Part shown: piece by piece, positions 12,933 through 24,739 of the stretch
Numbering within the stretch: position 1 is the first letter of the stretch
How the letters are laid out: every line of letters starts with the position of its first letter
Assembly (NCBI GenBank): GCA_021234155.1
Contig: JAJEKV010000014.1
Coordinates: forward strand, 15,970,872-16,034,871
Direction: 5' to 3'
DNA: 64,000 bases
Origin: Isoetes taiwanensis
Lineage: Eukaryota; Streptophyta; Lycopodiopsida; Isoetales; Isoetaceae
Made by a program: the position numbers and the translations under genes
Notes under the pieces: generated by a model
Seen by the model: the letters and a program-made list of their open reading frames with translations, nothing else
The model's database searches: none
What the model was told of the DNA's origin: nothing

Positions 12933-14797
12933 CTACTTGATCTTGTCTGGGAAGAGATACACCTGCTTTGGTAATTTGCTGAGCACCTTATCTTCCTTGC
13001 TTTCTTCTAACTCGGGCTCTTCGATCTGAAGCTTGAAGATATATGCTACCTGGTTGCTCTTTATGCACTTGAGCAGCCGCTTACTAGACATACACTGCAT
13101 GATAGGAACAACTTCCTTACCTATAATTTCTATGATCTTGCCGTTGGGTGCCCTGAAGGCCACCTTCCGCTTCCCACAATCAATGATGGCTCCTGCTGGT
13201 CCAAGATACTCCATTCCTATTATCAAATCATACTTCCGATACTCATCACTTCTGCCCCCATTTGGATGTTGATCCCTGGCAAATCAATGTCGAAGTTTAT
13301 CCTCTTGCCTGCCGTGTGTCTCACTGCCCCACTTGCTAACACCACGGGTCTCGGCTTTGACTTCAACAGCTTGAGCTTCAACATCTCAACCATTCTTGGA
13401 GACACAAAGTTGTGGGTGCTCCCTGAATCTATCAGGACTATAAAAGACTTGGCCTTGGCCTTCCCTACTGTGGAGATTACCTGATACTGATTTTCTGCTT
13501 GTTCTGAATCTATGGCAGCAAAGATGTGGCACTCACCCTGAATGAAGTCGCGTGCTTCTCCGGCGTCGTCGTCAGAGGGAGTGTCCCATCCACTCAACTC
13601 TGCTAATGCCGCACTCATGACAAAAGGGCAGTTTGCTGTTCTGTGGCCTGGTTGGAAGCACCTGAAGCAGAGCTGTTTCTCAATGCACTCCTGCCTCTTC
13701 TCCTTAGGCATTGCTTGTAAAAAGGGTCGCACCGCTTTCGAGTAGTTTGACCCTTCCTGCTTATCTTTGAAGGATACCTGTTTATTTTCCTGCTGCTTCC
13801 CATGATTGCCACTCCTGCTGCTTTGCCCTTATCCTGATAGTACTGCTGTTTCTGCCCACTGTTCTGAGGGCCGAATCCTTGCAGGCTGACTGCTTTCGAC
13901 TCCGCTTCTGATACTGTTCGAGGGTTGATTGCTCTTACTAGCTTCCTTATCTCATCGTTAAATCCCTTGATGTACCCTTCCACTGCATGGCGTTCACACA
14001 GCTTCGGCACATAAAGCCTAAGTTTCATGAACTCTTCCGTGTACTTCTGCACTGACTTGTTGCCTTGCTATAGTCGATAGAATTGCTGCATCATGTGACA
14101 TTTCTGCTCCCTTGGCACATAGTGGCGCTTGAATGCATTTGAAAATTTCTTGAACCTGCAGCTGTCTCGGCTCATGTCCATGGGCCTTGGCATAGCCCTT
14201 CCACCAAATGCGAGCTGCGCCCTTGAGGTTGGCTGTTGCCACTCTGCCTTTGTCTTTGTCCTTCATTCCGTATGCATTCCCATATTCCCTCAAATCGTCC
14301 AGCCAAGCCTCTGCCTCCATGCCTGACCGATTGTCCCCTGAGAACTGTTCAAGCTTCCTTGCCTTCCACACGTTACTCAGCGCCGAATCTACTTTCTTCT
14401 GGTAGTCTGAGGTCTTTGTGTCCTTGGGTCTGCCATCTCTACGGTCCTGCACTTGTTCCACCTCCTCCTCGGAATCAGAGTCTGAATCCGAGCTTGTGTC
14501 GGAGGATTCCGTGCTGGGGGACCTCCTTCTCTTGCTCTTCCTCTTGTCCTTTCCCGCCTTTCGAGGTGGTGCTTGCGGCAACTGGACGTTGTCATCTGGG
14601 CCAACTCCTGCTTGTCCTGCCAAAAAGGCCTTTATTTCTTGAAGGTCCGATCTCATCTGCGACATCTCCTCTTCGGGAGTCATGGGACCGAATTCTTCAT
14701 ACAGGTTCCTTGCTGGGTGCTGTCTGGCCGGAGTCTGTTCATCTCTATGGACTCGCCGCTCTTGTTCAGCTGTTCCTGGACCTCTAACTGCATACAC
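12933..14797 (-). pseudogene. gag: Chromovirus gag with zinc knuckle and aspartic protease (element 2)
   Basis: Gag packages the element RNA. From 14797 the product has an acidic/serine-rich N-terminal half (runs of SDSDSD and EEE), then the capsid region (AEAWLDDLREYG, AARIWWKGYAKAHG). It continues after a frameshift near 14050 (YTEEFMKLRLYVP) to a CCHC knuckle (CFRCFQPGHRTANC, near 13650) and an aspartic protease active site (LIDSGSTHNFVS, near 13430). A shift near 13225 leads to MIIGMEYL and on toward RT. The start at 14797 is the first ATG of this frame. The sequence upstream changes character, so the true start may be lost. Confidence 0.88.
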
Positions 14798-14810
14798 AAG
14801 TAGATCATAG

Positions 14811-14927
14811 CCTTACGGTTAGCTTCATTTGTTTTATTGCATTATATGTGTTTGCTGATATAGTTGTGGAAGCAAAATACATCAACAAAATATTTAAAAT
14901 GCGAAACAAAATGTATTTATATATATA
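14811..14927. other. AT-rich junction between element 2 and a Helitron end
   Basis: This is a short AT-rich stretch ending TATATATA. It holds no gene and no LTR. The Helitron terminus inserted into this type of target. Confidence 0.4.
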
Positions 14928-14967
14928 CTAGTTATGGTGCCCGGCGTTGCCGGGCTTTAGTACTAAT
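14928..14967 (-). mobile_element. Helitron 3' terminus
   Basis: Read on the minus strand the sequence ends with the hairpin CCCGGCAACGCCGGG, then GCACCATAA and CTAG, followed by T. A stem-loop about 10 nt before CTRR, with no inverted repeats or target duplication, is the Helitron signature. The last dozen bases are nearly the same as those of the Helitron ending at 40318 (GGGCACCATWACTAG). The element would extend to higher coordinates. I could not find its 5' TC end. Confidence 0.75.
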
Positions 14968-15668
14968 TTGAGGAGGTGGTTTCGTTGTTGGCTAGAGTAA
15001 TATAACATGGGTTTTAGGGGGCAAATGTAATATAGAGCAAGCCTTTAAGATTAAAAAATAAAGAACCATTGTGCAGAAAATTATGGATTTGGTCTCAGAT
15101 GTTGAACTATACAAATGTTATAGAACATTATTTCTATTTATATGTGGGCTTTAGCAAATGTGAGCGTTGGTTGTTCTTTTTCTTTAGGGAATGACGATGT
15201 GTTACATTGGAATGTCATGTTAATGGTAATGCAAGTGCTTGTTTGATTTTCTTATAGGTACTAATGAAAGGGTTAACCTGATTGCTTTTTCTAAATATTA
15301 AAAGTGGCAATACATGTAATTCCATCCTTTTTAAATAGGATTTTATCTAGTCGAACAATGATGAGAATTACTTGAACCATAATAAAGATAAAGATAAACA
15401 CTATCATTTGTCTAAGCATATATATTCATCTGCATTATGATGAAAAGAGCCAAAACATGATGGGGCTTTTCTTCCTTCTCATAGTGTATATCACCAGAAT
15501 GTGTCATTGAAGTGACATGGTGTTTGTTGTTTATAGCTGACTCGTAAGCTCGACTTGAATAGAATGGAACAATAATGCCATGCTTGCTTCTTAATCTCAT
15601 CATTTAGTTCCCGATCTCATCATTTTTGTTCTGAGAACGCAATACATGAATAATGCCACACCGGATTC
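14968..15668. other. AT-rich sequence, no recognised gene
   Basis: This may be the interior of the Helitron ending at 14928. Short ORFs here lack any family signature. Confidence 0.35.
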
Positions 15669-15682
15669 GTGCTTTCATCATG

Positions 15683-16192
15683 CTTTTTTTTTGAAGAACT
15701 GTATCATCAATATATTAAAAGAATGGTAATGTTACAAAGCAAGTGAGGAGGAAGGAGAACTGCCCCAAAGAGACAGCGATACCTCGACACTCCACAACAA
15801 ACTCACAGAAAAACTGCAACTCTACTGCTGTACAAACTGACCATCACCATCTACAACACCCAAGAAGTCCCGCCAAATGGCAAACTTCCGCTCTACTAAT
15901 CCCGGGAACACCAGAAAGCTTTGAAATAGTTCGTACCTGAGTCGAGGAATCAGAGAGGCTGCAGGCTGCTGAATCCCCTGAAAGATCCACAACCGCCGTC
16001 GCTTCCAAATCAGCCACACCAACCAAGCCACGCACAAATGCAAGGCTTGTTGCCGCAAGAGCGGCCAAGCACCAGGATACACATGAAGCAGCAACTGCTG
16101 GCTAGTCAATCTCACATGAAATAGAGCCCTAACCCAATCCCAGGCAGCCTGCAAATGAGGGCATAAAACCAGACAATGCTCCACAGTCATGA
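15683..16192 (-). mobile_element. 5'-truncated LINE insertion with 14-bp target duplication
   Basis: On the minus strand it codes for the zinc-binding region that follows reverse transcriptase in plant LINEs (EHCLVLCPHLQAAWDWV, then VAWLVWLIWKRRR). It ends in an A-run (T-run at 15684-15692). Identical 14-bp repeats, GTGCTTTCATCATG, flank it at 15669-15682 and 16193-16206. The insert is 510 bp and is only the 3' end of a longer element, as is normal for aborted target-primed reverse transcription. Confidence 0.9.
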
Positions 16193-16206
16193 GTGCTTTC
16201 ATCATG

Positions 16207-17083
16207 TTAAATGCGTCATGAATCTACTTTCTTTGAATCCAAAACATATGAATTACAATTTGATAATTGGAGTTTCAATGAATAAATAATTCTCAGGCTA
16301 GAGGGCATTCCTTCGTATGAGACAAATTCCCTCCCTCCAAACATACACGGGACAACCACCAAAACCTCTGTAACAAAATCTCTAAAACTTTGCCCCAAGC
16401 CTATTGTTCCAAAACAACGTTTCTTTGAGCAAAACTTCAAGATTAGCTTATATTTTTTAGATGAATTAATCTTATTAATTTGGGTTGTTATATTTATCCT
16501 AAAATAAGCAAGATTTATATTTTTTGTAACATAAATAGTATTCAAGGATATGGCTTATGTAGAGCAACATCTCAAGGATTACACAACCATGCAAATAGTG
16601 CAATTCATTGATTGGAGATTGCCCTTCTCGAAGATTTTGAAGCCAGTCTCTGTATTCTAATACTAATTTATTTGATTTCTCATCTTTGGCTTATTTTCCC
16701 AGTTGTAATGAGTTAGATTGATAAAAGAATATAATAAATAGTTGTGCTGCATTATCCTAGTTCCGAAAAGCACGGGTTCTGATGCAAGTTTATGTTTAGC
16801 TAAGGCAAGAGTGCTACCTTTAGGGTAGGTGTGTTTCATGTTTCCAATCTCTTACCTCATGTCTTGTTTATGGAACTTTGTTTATTTTCTTCGTGGATCC
16901 TTCCTTATAATTTCATAGGTGAGCCAAAGGAGCTCTATATGCAGAAGACACTTGTAAACAAAAGGCCCATGGTACTTTGTGTATAAATCAAATTACGGAG
17001 CAAATGGTGCATCTCATTGATTAATCCATGATAGCGTAGACAATTGTATAGAGGCCTTACATGGGGTAATAGAAGGTAAAAGG
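16207..17083. other. Intergenic, no recognised gene
   Basis: AT-rich sequence. I see no coding family, LTR or terminal repeat. It ends at the sharp left border of the P unit. Confidence 0.4.
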
Positions 17084-17117
17084 AGTTGCTATTGTCAGAC
17101 CATTAACAATCATGCTG

Positions 17118-17690
17118 CAATGGCAAAGCCAATGTCGTCGATTCGCGTAGCGAATCGCCATTCTTGCTCAAGACGAGCATGCATGCATTGCATGCATTGC
17201 ATGCATGCATCGCATGCGTTTTGGGCCGTTCTTCAGGTTGGGCGTTTGCTACTTATTGCGGAGTTCTTCATCGACGTTTCATCGGCGCTTCCTCTTCTCT
17301 CAGCAGTACCTTATTCTCTTTGAATTGTTTCGAGGCGGGGGAGGGGCTTCTTCTGCTGGTTTGGCTAATTGGCGTTGCTTTCTATTTGTCCTTTCCGGCC
17401 TTTAGCCTTCATCCTGTGACCTTCGTCCCTCGATCCTAGTTTGTTAAGGAAGTCCTTTGGTATTCGGGCGCTTTGTTGGTTTCATGCGCAGGCGGTAAGA
17501 ATGTCGTCGATTCGGCGTAGCGACCGCCATTCTTGCTCAAAGGCAACATGCATGCATACATCGCATGCGTTTTGGGTCGTTCTTGGGTTGGGCGTTTGCT
17601 ACTTATTGCGGAGTTCTTCATCGACGTTTTCATCGGCGCTTCCTCTTCTCGCAGCAGTACCTTATTCTCTTTGAACCCACCCTCCCCCTT
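17118..17690 (+). repeat. Tandem subrepeats with TGCATGCA tract in the P unit
   Basis: Two units of about 365 bp share GTCGTCGATTCG, the hairpin GATTCG-CGTAG-CGAATC, a TGCATGCATTGCATGC tract, CGCATGCGTTTTGGG and TTGCTACTTATTGCGGAG. They are spaced by GAATTGTTTC...TTCATGCG. Short overlapping ORFs here do not look coding. Confidence 0.7.
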
Positions 17691-17905
17691 CTTTGTTTTT
17701 TATATTTTGTACAAGTTCTGTTTATCATGTTTTTCCACCCGGTGGGTGATGCTTTTTTTCCACCTATTGGGTGATGCTATTCTTTGGTATGTTTCTCGTT
17801 TGTTGTGTTGGTGATGTGCAGGTACAGGTTGGCGAGCGCCATCCGTTTTGACTTCTCCATGCGGGGGTTTTTGGGAGCGATTCTATGCCTTACGTTTGTC
17901 TAAGC

Positions 17906-17993
17906 CCCTTGCCGAAGGCTTATCACTAGGGTTTTTCCTCGAAAACCCGAAAGGGCGGGGTTTTTTAATCCCGGTGATAAGCTTTCGGCAGGT
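17906..17993. repeat. Long hairpin in the P unit
   Basis: GCCGAAGGCTTATCACTAGG is answered about 45 bp later by CCCGGTGATAAGCTTTCGGC, an almost perfect inverted repeat. The loop itself holds a smaller AAAACCC/GGGTTTT stem. The copy is near 47127-47203. It may be a small foldback element or a terminator-like structure. Confidence 0.7.
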
Positions 17994-19695
17994 ACATCAG
18001 CCACTCATCTATTAGCATTGTATTTGTTTTTGGGGTCCAAATGATATAATTGGATTTTCCCTTTATTTTTCGTGGGTAGTTCGCATGTGTGCGGCTATCC
18101 ACTGTCCACCATTGTAGAAATCTGCTGAGATGAATGAGAAGCCTATCTATCGCTTTGTTGGTTTCATGCGAGTCGCAGTGCAAGAATAATACAACAAATA
18201 CATATGTTGAGATCATGCTGCAATGGCAAAGCCAATAATACAACAAATACATATGTTGAGATGAAGATGTTGACATTCTTTCACATCTTAATAGTATTTT
18301 TTCTTCAATATTTCAATGCTAAATTTCTAGCATCCAATGCTAATACATAATTCCTATGTGGAGGTGATAAACCACCAGTTCAAGATTTGCATGCCAACTG
18401 TATCAATGCAACGTGTAAATAGATCAATCTGAGATTCGAAAATGGATAGAATCTGAGATTTGATTCATCAGTCAAAAAAAGGAAAAGCCCCATTACTATC
18501 CACACTACTACACTACTATAAGCCTGGAGAGACATTATAAAGCAATTTGATCAATAGAACTTTTGACAATGGGTTTGATCAATCTTATGCAGGCAACCAG
18601 CTTAACTTGATTCAACCATCTGTTTATAAGTGTACATCTAGACAGGGGTTTGGCCAATTTGCTTGCCATATTTGTTTTGCTCAAGACCTGCATTCGTATG
18701 TTATATTTAAATGACATAAATATAATATTGCAGAAGATCAATAAGAACCCTGGATCAAAATCTAGATGTGAACATCATAAGAACTCTTGTATTAGATAAA
18801 GCCTAGGTAATACCTTGGACATTCTTTGGGCTGCATGCGTCCTCGGCATATTCTCCTAATGGGCGCTGATTTCAATTTCCTCAATCATCTATGCAGATCA
18901 AAGTAAAACTTACAGTCATGGATATAATTGCACTGTGCTAGTATCAAAATCATTTTCAAATATACCTTCATCCGGTCAAAAAGAAGGCCAGTATTTCAAA
19001 GGGCATTCAAATATAGTTTGAATCAAGCATCCTATATAGATATAGAGATAAAACGGCAAAAATGACACCTTCAAAATTTGCGGGGAATTTTTTGATGGGG
19101 TGAAGCTATCCGGAAAGAACTGGCCATTTTCTAAGCATTGAAAACATGTCCTTGTCCTGAAAGTTTTGCAACACCTGAATTAAACTGTTAACATAAGAAA
19201 GGCTCCCAATTCTTATCGCATACCATAAAAATTTCAGCTAGGAGAGATAGAGAAGCATGAAGAATGGAAGATAACTTAAGAGCAAAAAAGAAAACCTCCC
19301 TTTTTGTATCTGCAAGCCACTTTCTTAAAGGCAAGCAGGAAGGAAACTTGCACTATGGAAGTGGCACAACAAACTGCATGCACTGGTCTGCAACACGATG
19401 ACAGCCCCAGGAACTGGTCTGTAAGAAATATGTAAAAAAAGGGAAAGTTGGAATTATATTTGTCATAGCATTCTTGGTATTCTGTCCGAAAAAATGGCAT
19501 AACTATGACTGTAATCAAGAATTCCATTTCATGTTCCTTATTCTCAGAGGTTATCCAAAGCAAACCTCTAGTTATCTGGACTCCACCATACGAAAGGATG
19601 TCTCGGATTTGCATGTTTCCTGCATCAAAGAATAGCGACTGTGACAAACAAAACCAATTCAAAATACAAATAAGATCTAATTGCAACGAACTTAC
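17994..19695. other. P unit interior, COG2-side flank, no resolved exon
   Basis: This lies on the 3' side of the COG2 exons. Further 3' COG2 exons or introns may lie here but I could not place them. The stretch is near-identical to about 47204-48910, where short ORFs are preserved only because the two copies are recent. Confidence 0.4.
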
Positions 19696-20976
19696 CGTAA
19701 TGTGAAATAAACCCCCAGATTCCACTGCTTCAAAAATTCCGTATAGGCTCCTTTAGGCTCCTTTTTGAATGAAATCCTACGACCGTTGCTGCAGACTGAC
19801 AATAACCTGATTACACATGCATATAATAAGTACAATTCTTAGCATCATTAACTGCAAGACTAACTATATTCTTAGATATTAGAAACTTTACAATATCAAA
19901 AGGATCTCTAGAAAATGACAAAGCATCACCTTCTAAAAACTTAAAAATTTTAAAAGTGGCCTTGTAGTTTTCGAAACTCGGTTGGCTTTCTAGGAGAAAA
20001 TGCTCGGTTTCCGTTTTCGGATGGTCGAATGTACCTCCTTCAAAATAGAATTTCACAAAAATCAAATACATGGAGACCAGAAATTTTACGCAAAATCCAA
20101 TCAAATGTTAAGTGAATTTATGGATCGGCATTTTCCGCTTTGTTATTGAGCAAGTGCCATAGCACAAATGCTTGTGGAACACATAAATATTGTGAATTTA
20201 TACCCAGTTTGCAATATCCGGGAGAAACTTGCGTCTTCTTTGACATGTTCTTCAATCTCGGAAAAATCTCTTCCAGACGATCTTTGGTATCCCCAATAGC
20301 ATCCTTTGTAAAATTCGGAAGGAATGATCTTTTGTATGAAAGGAGAGACTATGGTTTCAAATGCAAATTCGCCAAGACCCGATGTATTGTCAATAGCGGC
20401 ATATGCTCGAAGACAATGATAGAAACTGTCTGGCCACGTTTTCTAGTCCTAATTCAAAGCATTTACGTAAACCATGCCCCGTGGAATCTTGACATTTTAT
20501 ATTCTTCTTTCCATGGTTCTGATAAATGGTAAGTCCTAGAGAATAAATGCAAAACACATCAAATAACATCTACTGTGGGACAATAATCATACTTGGACGA
20601 AACAAAATCCACCCCACAACACATTATCCTGCAGAATATTTACCTCACAAAAACAGTCGACTTACAAAATAGAATGTTTTCCTAGCACATATGCATATGT
20701 TCCTCATCCTATGCATGCAATATGACAGGATAGGATTGATGAACTGAAAGAAGACTGAAAGTGCACCTGGACACGGGCAACACAGTACTTGAGACGATTC
20801 ATTTCGCTGGCAATTCGTTCTAGCATTCTACTGCGTGATTCCTCAAGAGTAATGTTTTGCTCTGCAACTTCTTCGTCATCAGCATTTCCAAATGACCGTT
20901 TATTGGGGCCATCATCTTCAAGGATTTGACTCTCATCTTTGGGCATGTTTCTTAGCTCAATAAGGAGTTTCTCTAT
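19696..20976 (-). pseudogene. COG2 (conserved oligomeric Golgi subunit 2) pseudogene, copy A
   Basis: COG2 is a subunit of the tethering complex for vesicles within the Golgi. The exons are recognisable in order on the minus strand. At 20976-20767 are IEKLLIELRNMP, then ERIASEMNRLKY and VARVQ with a GT donor. Near 20515-20370 are PFIRTMERRI, a TAA stop, then YHCLRAYAAIDNT. Near 20010-19920 is ENYKATF with FLEGD. The last ends at 19696 with EFLKQWNLGVYFTLR and donor GTAAGT. Intron-like gaps show that it came from genomic DNA, not cDNA. The 5' exons are absent and the TAA after ERRI is shared with copy B, so it was already dead before duplication. Confidence 0.8.
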
Positions 20977-21649
20977 CTGCAAAATTGTATCACGAAAACT
21001 ATCATAAGGATGTCTCGGATTTGCATGTTTCCTGCATCAAAGAATAGCCACTGTGACAAACAAAACCAATTCAAAATACAAATAAGATCTAAATGCAATA
21101 AGATGCTGCGATTAAGGAATAATAGAGCATGGGATATCAGAACTTCTAGCCTCAGCAGGTAAAATCTAGATCAGACACGTGATTGAAATTGCCAAAACAC
21201 GCTTGAAATCGCATAGAAATCATTGGACATCTGAATTCACAATCGTAGAGCAAGGCTGCCAAAACGAAGAAAAAACCCCAAAACCCCTTTCCTGAAATCC
21301 AATTCGCAATCATGGAGTGGCCGGATAAGAAGATGTCGAATCCCAAAATCCCTTTCTCGAAATCCAAGTTGCAATCCCGGAGCAAGTTCAGATAAGGATG
21401 CCGAAAATAGAAATGTCGAAGCTTGAAAAAACCCCATACCAAAAAAAATGTAGTGATTTTTGGATGCCGAGAATAATTTCCGTCGACTAAAATACCGACA
21501 ATCATAGGAAATTATGCTTAAAAAAAACCCAAAAACTTTCTCACCAGACCGGAAAATCCCAAATTAACAAGATGGATAATAGCTTGATTACAATGCTTCT
21601 GGGATCAAGAGTCTAACTATTCTTGGAATCGCCAGAAGGATGGGTTGTC
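20977..21649. other. P unit: between the COG2 exon and the unknown ORF
   Basis: It contains an internal repeat: the block with CATGTTTCCTGCATCAAAGA and CAAATAAGATCTAA at about 21020-21095 also occurs at about 19611-19685. AAATCC-rich sequence follows. I see no coding family. Confidence 0.45.
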
Positions 21650-21911
21650 CTAAAGAAACTTCTTAACTTGGGTTGTTCCTACTGTGCGTCCCAAGTTCCT
21701 GAGGATATTCGTTGGTGTCCCGCCCTGCAAAGCTGTCACCAAGTCTTCTACTCTGCGGTCGGAGGTGTAGGCCGCGGTCACTGCTAGTCTTCCTTGCCGT
21801 CGGTAGGGTACGGCGAAGTCGAAGATGTCAAGTGCCATCGTTCTATTGACTAGGATGACATGGTCAACTGTTGGGAGCAGTCCAGCATGCCTACCAAAGC
21901 CTGAGAGTGCT
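21650..21911 (-). pseudogene. C-terminal fragment of the unknown ORF2 (copy in P unit 1)
   Basis: The frame reads SGFGRHAGLLPTVDHVILVN, later LGRTVGTTQVKKFL and stop. It matches the C-terminus of the longer ORF at 50878-51982. It is cut at 21911, where the sequence switches to chromovirus RNase H, so only about 85 codons remain. The family is not recognised. Confidence 0.75.
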
Positions 21912-24690
21912 CCATCTTTCAAAATCATACTCTTCGAAGAACTCCATCTATTGTCGCTGTCTCAAATTGAGGTAGGGTTGCGTGATTATATACTGGGGTT
22001 GTCTCCCGAGTAAGTAATGCCGCCAAATGCGCAAGGCACGCATGACAGCAAGCAATTCTTGGTCATGCGTGGGGTATCGCTGCTCTGCATCATTCATCTT
22101 TCGAGAATCATAGGCGATTACCCTACCTTCTTGCATTAATACTCCATCAGTAGCTATCTTACTAGCATCCGTGACAACCCACTTATCCTTCTAAGGATCT
22201 GGCAAGGTGAGAACTGGGGTCGTTGTCAATTCGTCCTTCAATGACTGGAATCCGACTTGGATCTTGTCCTTCTAATGTGCCATCCAATCCCTAACCTTTT
22301 CATGTTTGGTTAGATCTGTAAGGGGTGCGGCCAGCTTAGCAAAATCCTTCACAAACTTGTGGTAATATCCGGCCAACCCTAGAAAACTGCGGACTTCGGA
22401 CACATTTGTTGGAATTGGCTAGTCCTTTACTACTTCAATGTTGGCTGGGTCTGTAGCTATCCCTTCCGCAGAAACAATATGTCCTAGGTAGTCAACCTTG
22501 GTGGTTGCAAACCAACACTTGGAGAATTTGGCGTACAATTGGTGGCATCTCAGTTTCTGTACAGCCAGCCAAAGGTGGCGCTCATGGTCCTCTTGAGTTT
22601 TACTGTATACAAGGATATCATCAAATAATATGATGACAAAATCACCAAGATACTCGCGAAGACTTCGTTCATTAGCCTTATAAAGGTGGCTGGAGCATTA
22701 GTTAGCCCGAATGGCATCACAGTGAACTCATAATGCCCATAACGTGTCTGGAATGCAGGCTTATGGATGTCATCTTCTTTAATGCGTATCTGGTAATATT
22801 CCGAACGAAGATCAATCTTCGTAAAATACTTAGCCACCTGTAACTACTCCATTAGATCGTCGGCACGCGGTAAGGCATATCGATTCTTAATGGTGTGCTT
22901 ATTGAGTTGGCGATAATCAATGCACATTCTCAAAGTTCCATCCTTCTTCTTTACAAAGAGAATTGGGGCACCAAAAGGTGACACATTTGATCGAATGAAG
23001 CCCAATTTAAGAAGCTCATGTAATCAAGCTTTCTTGAGTCTCCGTTAGTTCGTGGATACTCATCCCGTATGGAGCCTTACTAGTAGGCTTGGTGCTTGGT
23101 TCTAAGGTAATTTCACATTCCACGCCTCTAAAAGGTGGCAATCGATTAATTTAATCTGGAAAGAGGTCATGGTATTCGCGAAGAACAACTGCTATTGCTG
23201 GAGGCAAGCTATCAATAACTTCATCTTGCTTGGACTTGGCGTCTATTGAAGCAATTCGGACCATGCAAACAACTTGAGACTTTTTGATAGCCCTATCCAA
23301 CTGACGTAATGAGATGCACTGCATAATTGGAATAACTGGTTTACCTGCTATGGTCACCCGGGCTCCATTGGCTGCATTGAAGGTAACTTCTCGCTTCTCA
23401 CAATCAATTTTGCCTTTGCGGCAGCCAAAAATTCCATACCCACAATAAGGTCATATCGATCAATGTCCATGATCTCGCCCCCTAGAGCAATGGGCACTCC
23501 TGGCAACTGAATGTTCAAATTGATGCGACGATCCTTCATGTGGCGCACGACCCTGCTAGCCAACGTGACTGGACATGGCTTTGACTTCAAGGGAGTGAGC
23601 TGCAAAACTTCTGCCATTCTAGGGGAGGCAAAATTGTGTGTACTACCCGTATCCATGAGAATGATAAAGGGTTTACAGTCTACTTGGCCAACCATGGATA
23701 TAACAGAAGGTTGACTATCTGCTTGTCCAGTCTCAATAGCAGAATAAATGTGAGACTCACCTTGGATATAGTATGGTGCCTCGTCCTCAGCAACACTTTC
23801 CAGGTCACAAGCCTCCCAGTCCACCTCCTAAACTAGGCAAAGCTTAGGCGTTTTGGGTAATATAGGACGATCCAGGTCATACGGTGTTCCTGGGAAACAC
23901 CAGAAACAAGCTTTGTCCTTGCGCAACTGTTCACGAGCCTCCTTTGGGATTGCTTGAAGAATGTCTTGGACAGCTCCTGTGGTACTAGCAGATTTATCTG
24001 GGACCGTGAAGTAGACTTTCTTATCCTGCTTCTGATACCCAGTTGATGACGGAGGTCCGGGACTAGGTGAACGCCCCTTGTATGGTGTTAACCCCGTTTC
24101 TAAGCAAAAAGTAGAGGGCGGTGGGTCGGGTACTTAGGGGTGTCCTCCTCCAAGCTAAGGGCCTTAGCCTTTGCCTCTGCTACGATTTTGGGGTCAATGG
24201 CCCGAACCATCTTCCTAAGAGTAGGGGTTAATCCCTCAATGTATCCCTCCACTGCCCTGGCGCTTATTTATCCGGGGACATACAATCCTAACCTCATGAA
24301 CTCATTCGTATATGCTTGGACGGCCATGTTCTTCTGCTCCAAGCGATAGAAGGTCTAAATCTGCTGGATGAGCTCTGGGGACATAATGAGACTTAAAGGT
24401 TTTGGCAAAAATCTTGTATCGGCACCTACTCCATGTCAAGCCATGAGACGGGGCATATCCTTTCCACCAAATACAGGCGACCACTCAGAAGATTAGTGGT
24501 GGCAACCTTGCTAATATCCTTCTTTGTCATTCCATTGGATTTTTTCGAACTTCGTGCATTTCGTCTAACCAAGATTTGGCATCCACTCCGGACACGGTTT
24601 TGCTTGAGAACTGTGCTAGCTTGCTGGTTCTTCAAAATACTAGTGATGGCCGAGTTTTTTCGCTAATCCTTTTTTCTTGGATTTAGCATG
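21912..24690 (-). mobile_element. Ty3/gypsy chromovirus fragment (element 3)
   Basis: On the minus strand: gag capsid (near 24480, CIWWKGYA), protease (LMDTGSTHNFASPRMAE near 23640), RT ([27 protein letters not shown] near 22710) and RNase H ([17 protein letters not shown] near 22080). It stops abruptly inside RNase H at the fusion to the P unit. Many frameshifts and stops are present. Integrase, both LTRs and the gag start are missing. It is close to elements 1 and 2 but lacks about 60 codons needed to join element 1, so I treat it as separate. Confidence 0.88.
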
Positions 24691-24739
24691 GTCACCCTCG
24701 AGAAGACTCGATGCCTCGGAGGACTCGAAACACAACAAG

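Larger units (their letters stand above)
7608..14810 (-). mobile_element. Ty3/gypsy chromovirus (element 2), 5'-truncated
   Basis: On the minus strand the order is gag (from 14797), zinc knuckle and protease, RT, RNase H, integrase with chromodomain, 3' untranslated region, polypurine tract and 3' LTR. No second LTR or primer-binding site follows gag near 14.8 kb, so the 5' end is missing. It is nested in element 1. Several in-frame stops make it non-autonomous. Confidence 0.9.
17084..21911 (-). repeat. P unit, copy 1 (composite duplicated segment)
   Basis: This 4.8-kb block starts TTGCTATTGTCAGACC. It recurs at 42207-42765 plus 46836-51128, and its start again at 62469. It holds TGCATGCA-rich subrepeats, a hairpin, a COG2 pseudogene and the end of an unknown ORF. 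The right edge (GCCTGAGAGTGC) is fused to a truncated chromovirus. In copy 2 the same sequence runs on into the rest of the unknown ORF. I found no terminal inverted repeats or target duplication. Confidence 0.85.

Noticed and set aside
6272-24690. Elements 1 and 3 as two halves of one chromovirus split by later insertions
   Set aside because: The coding ends do not meet: about 60 codons between RNase H and the integrase finger are missing, and 14 kb of unrelated blocks lie between them. Possible only with an added deletion.
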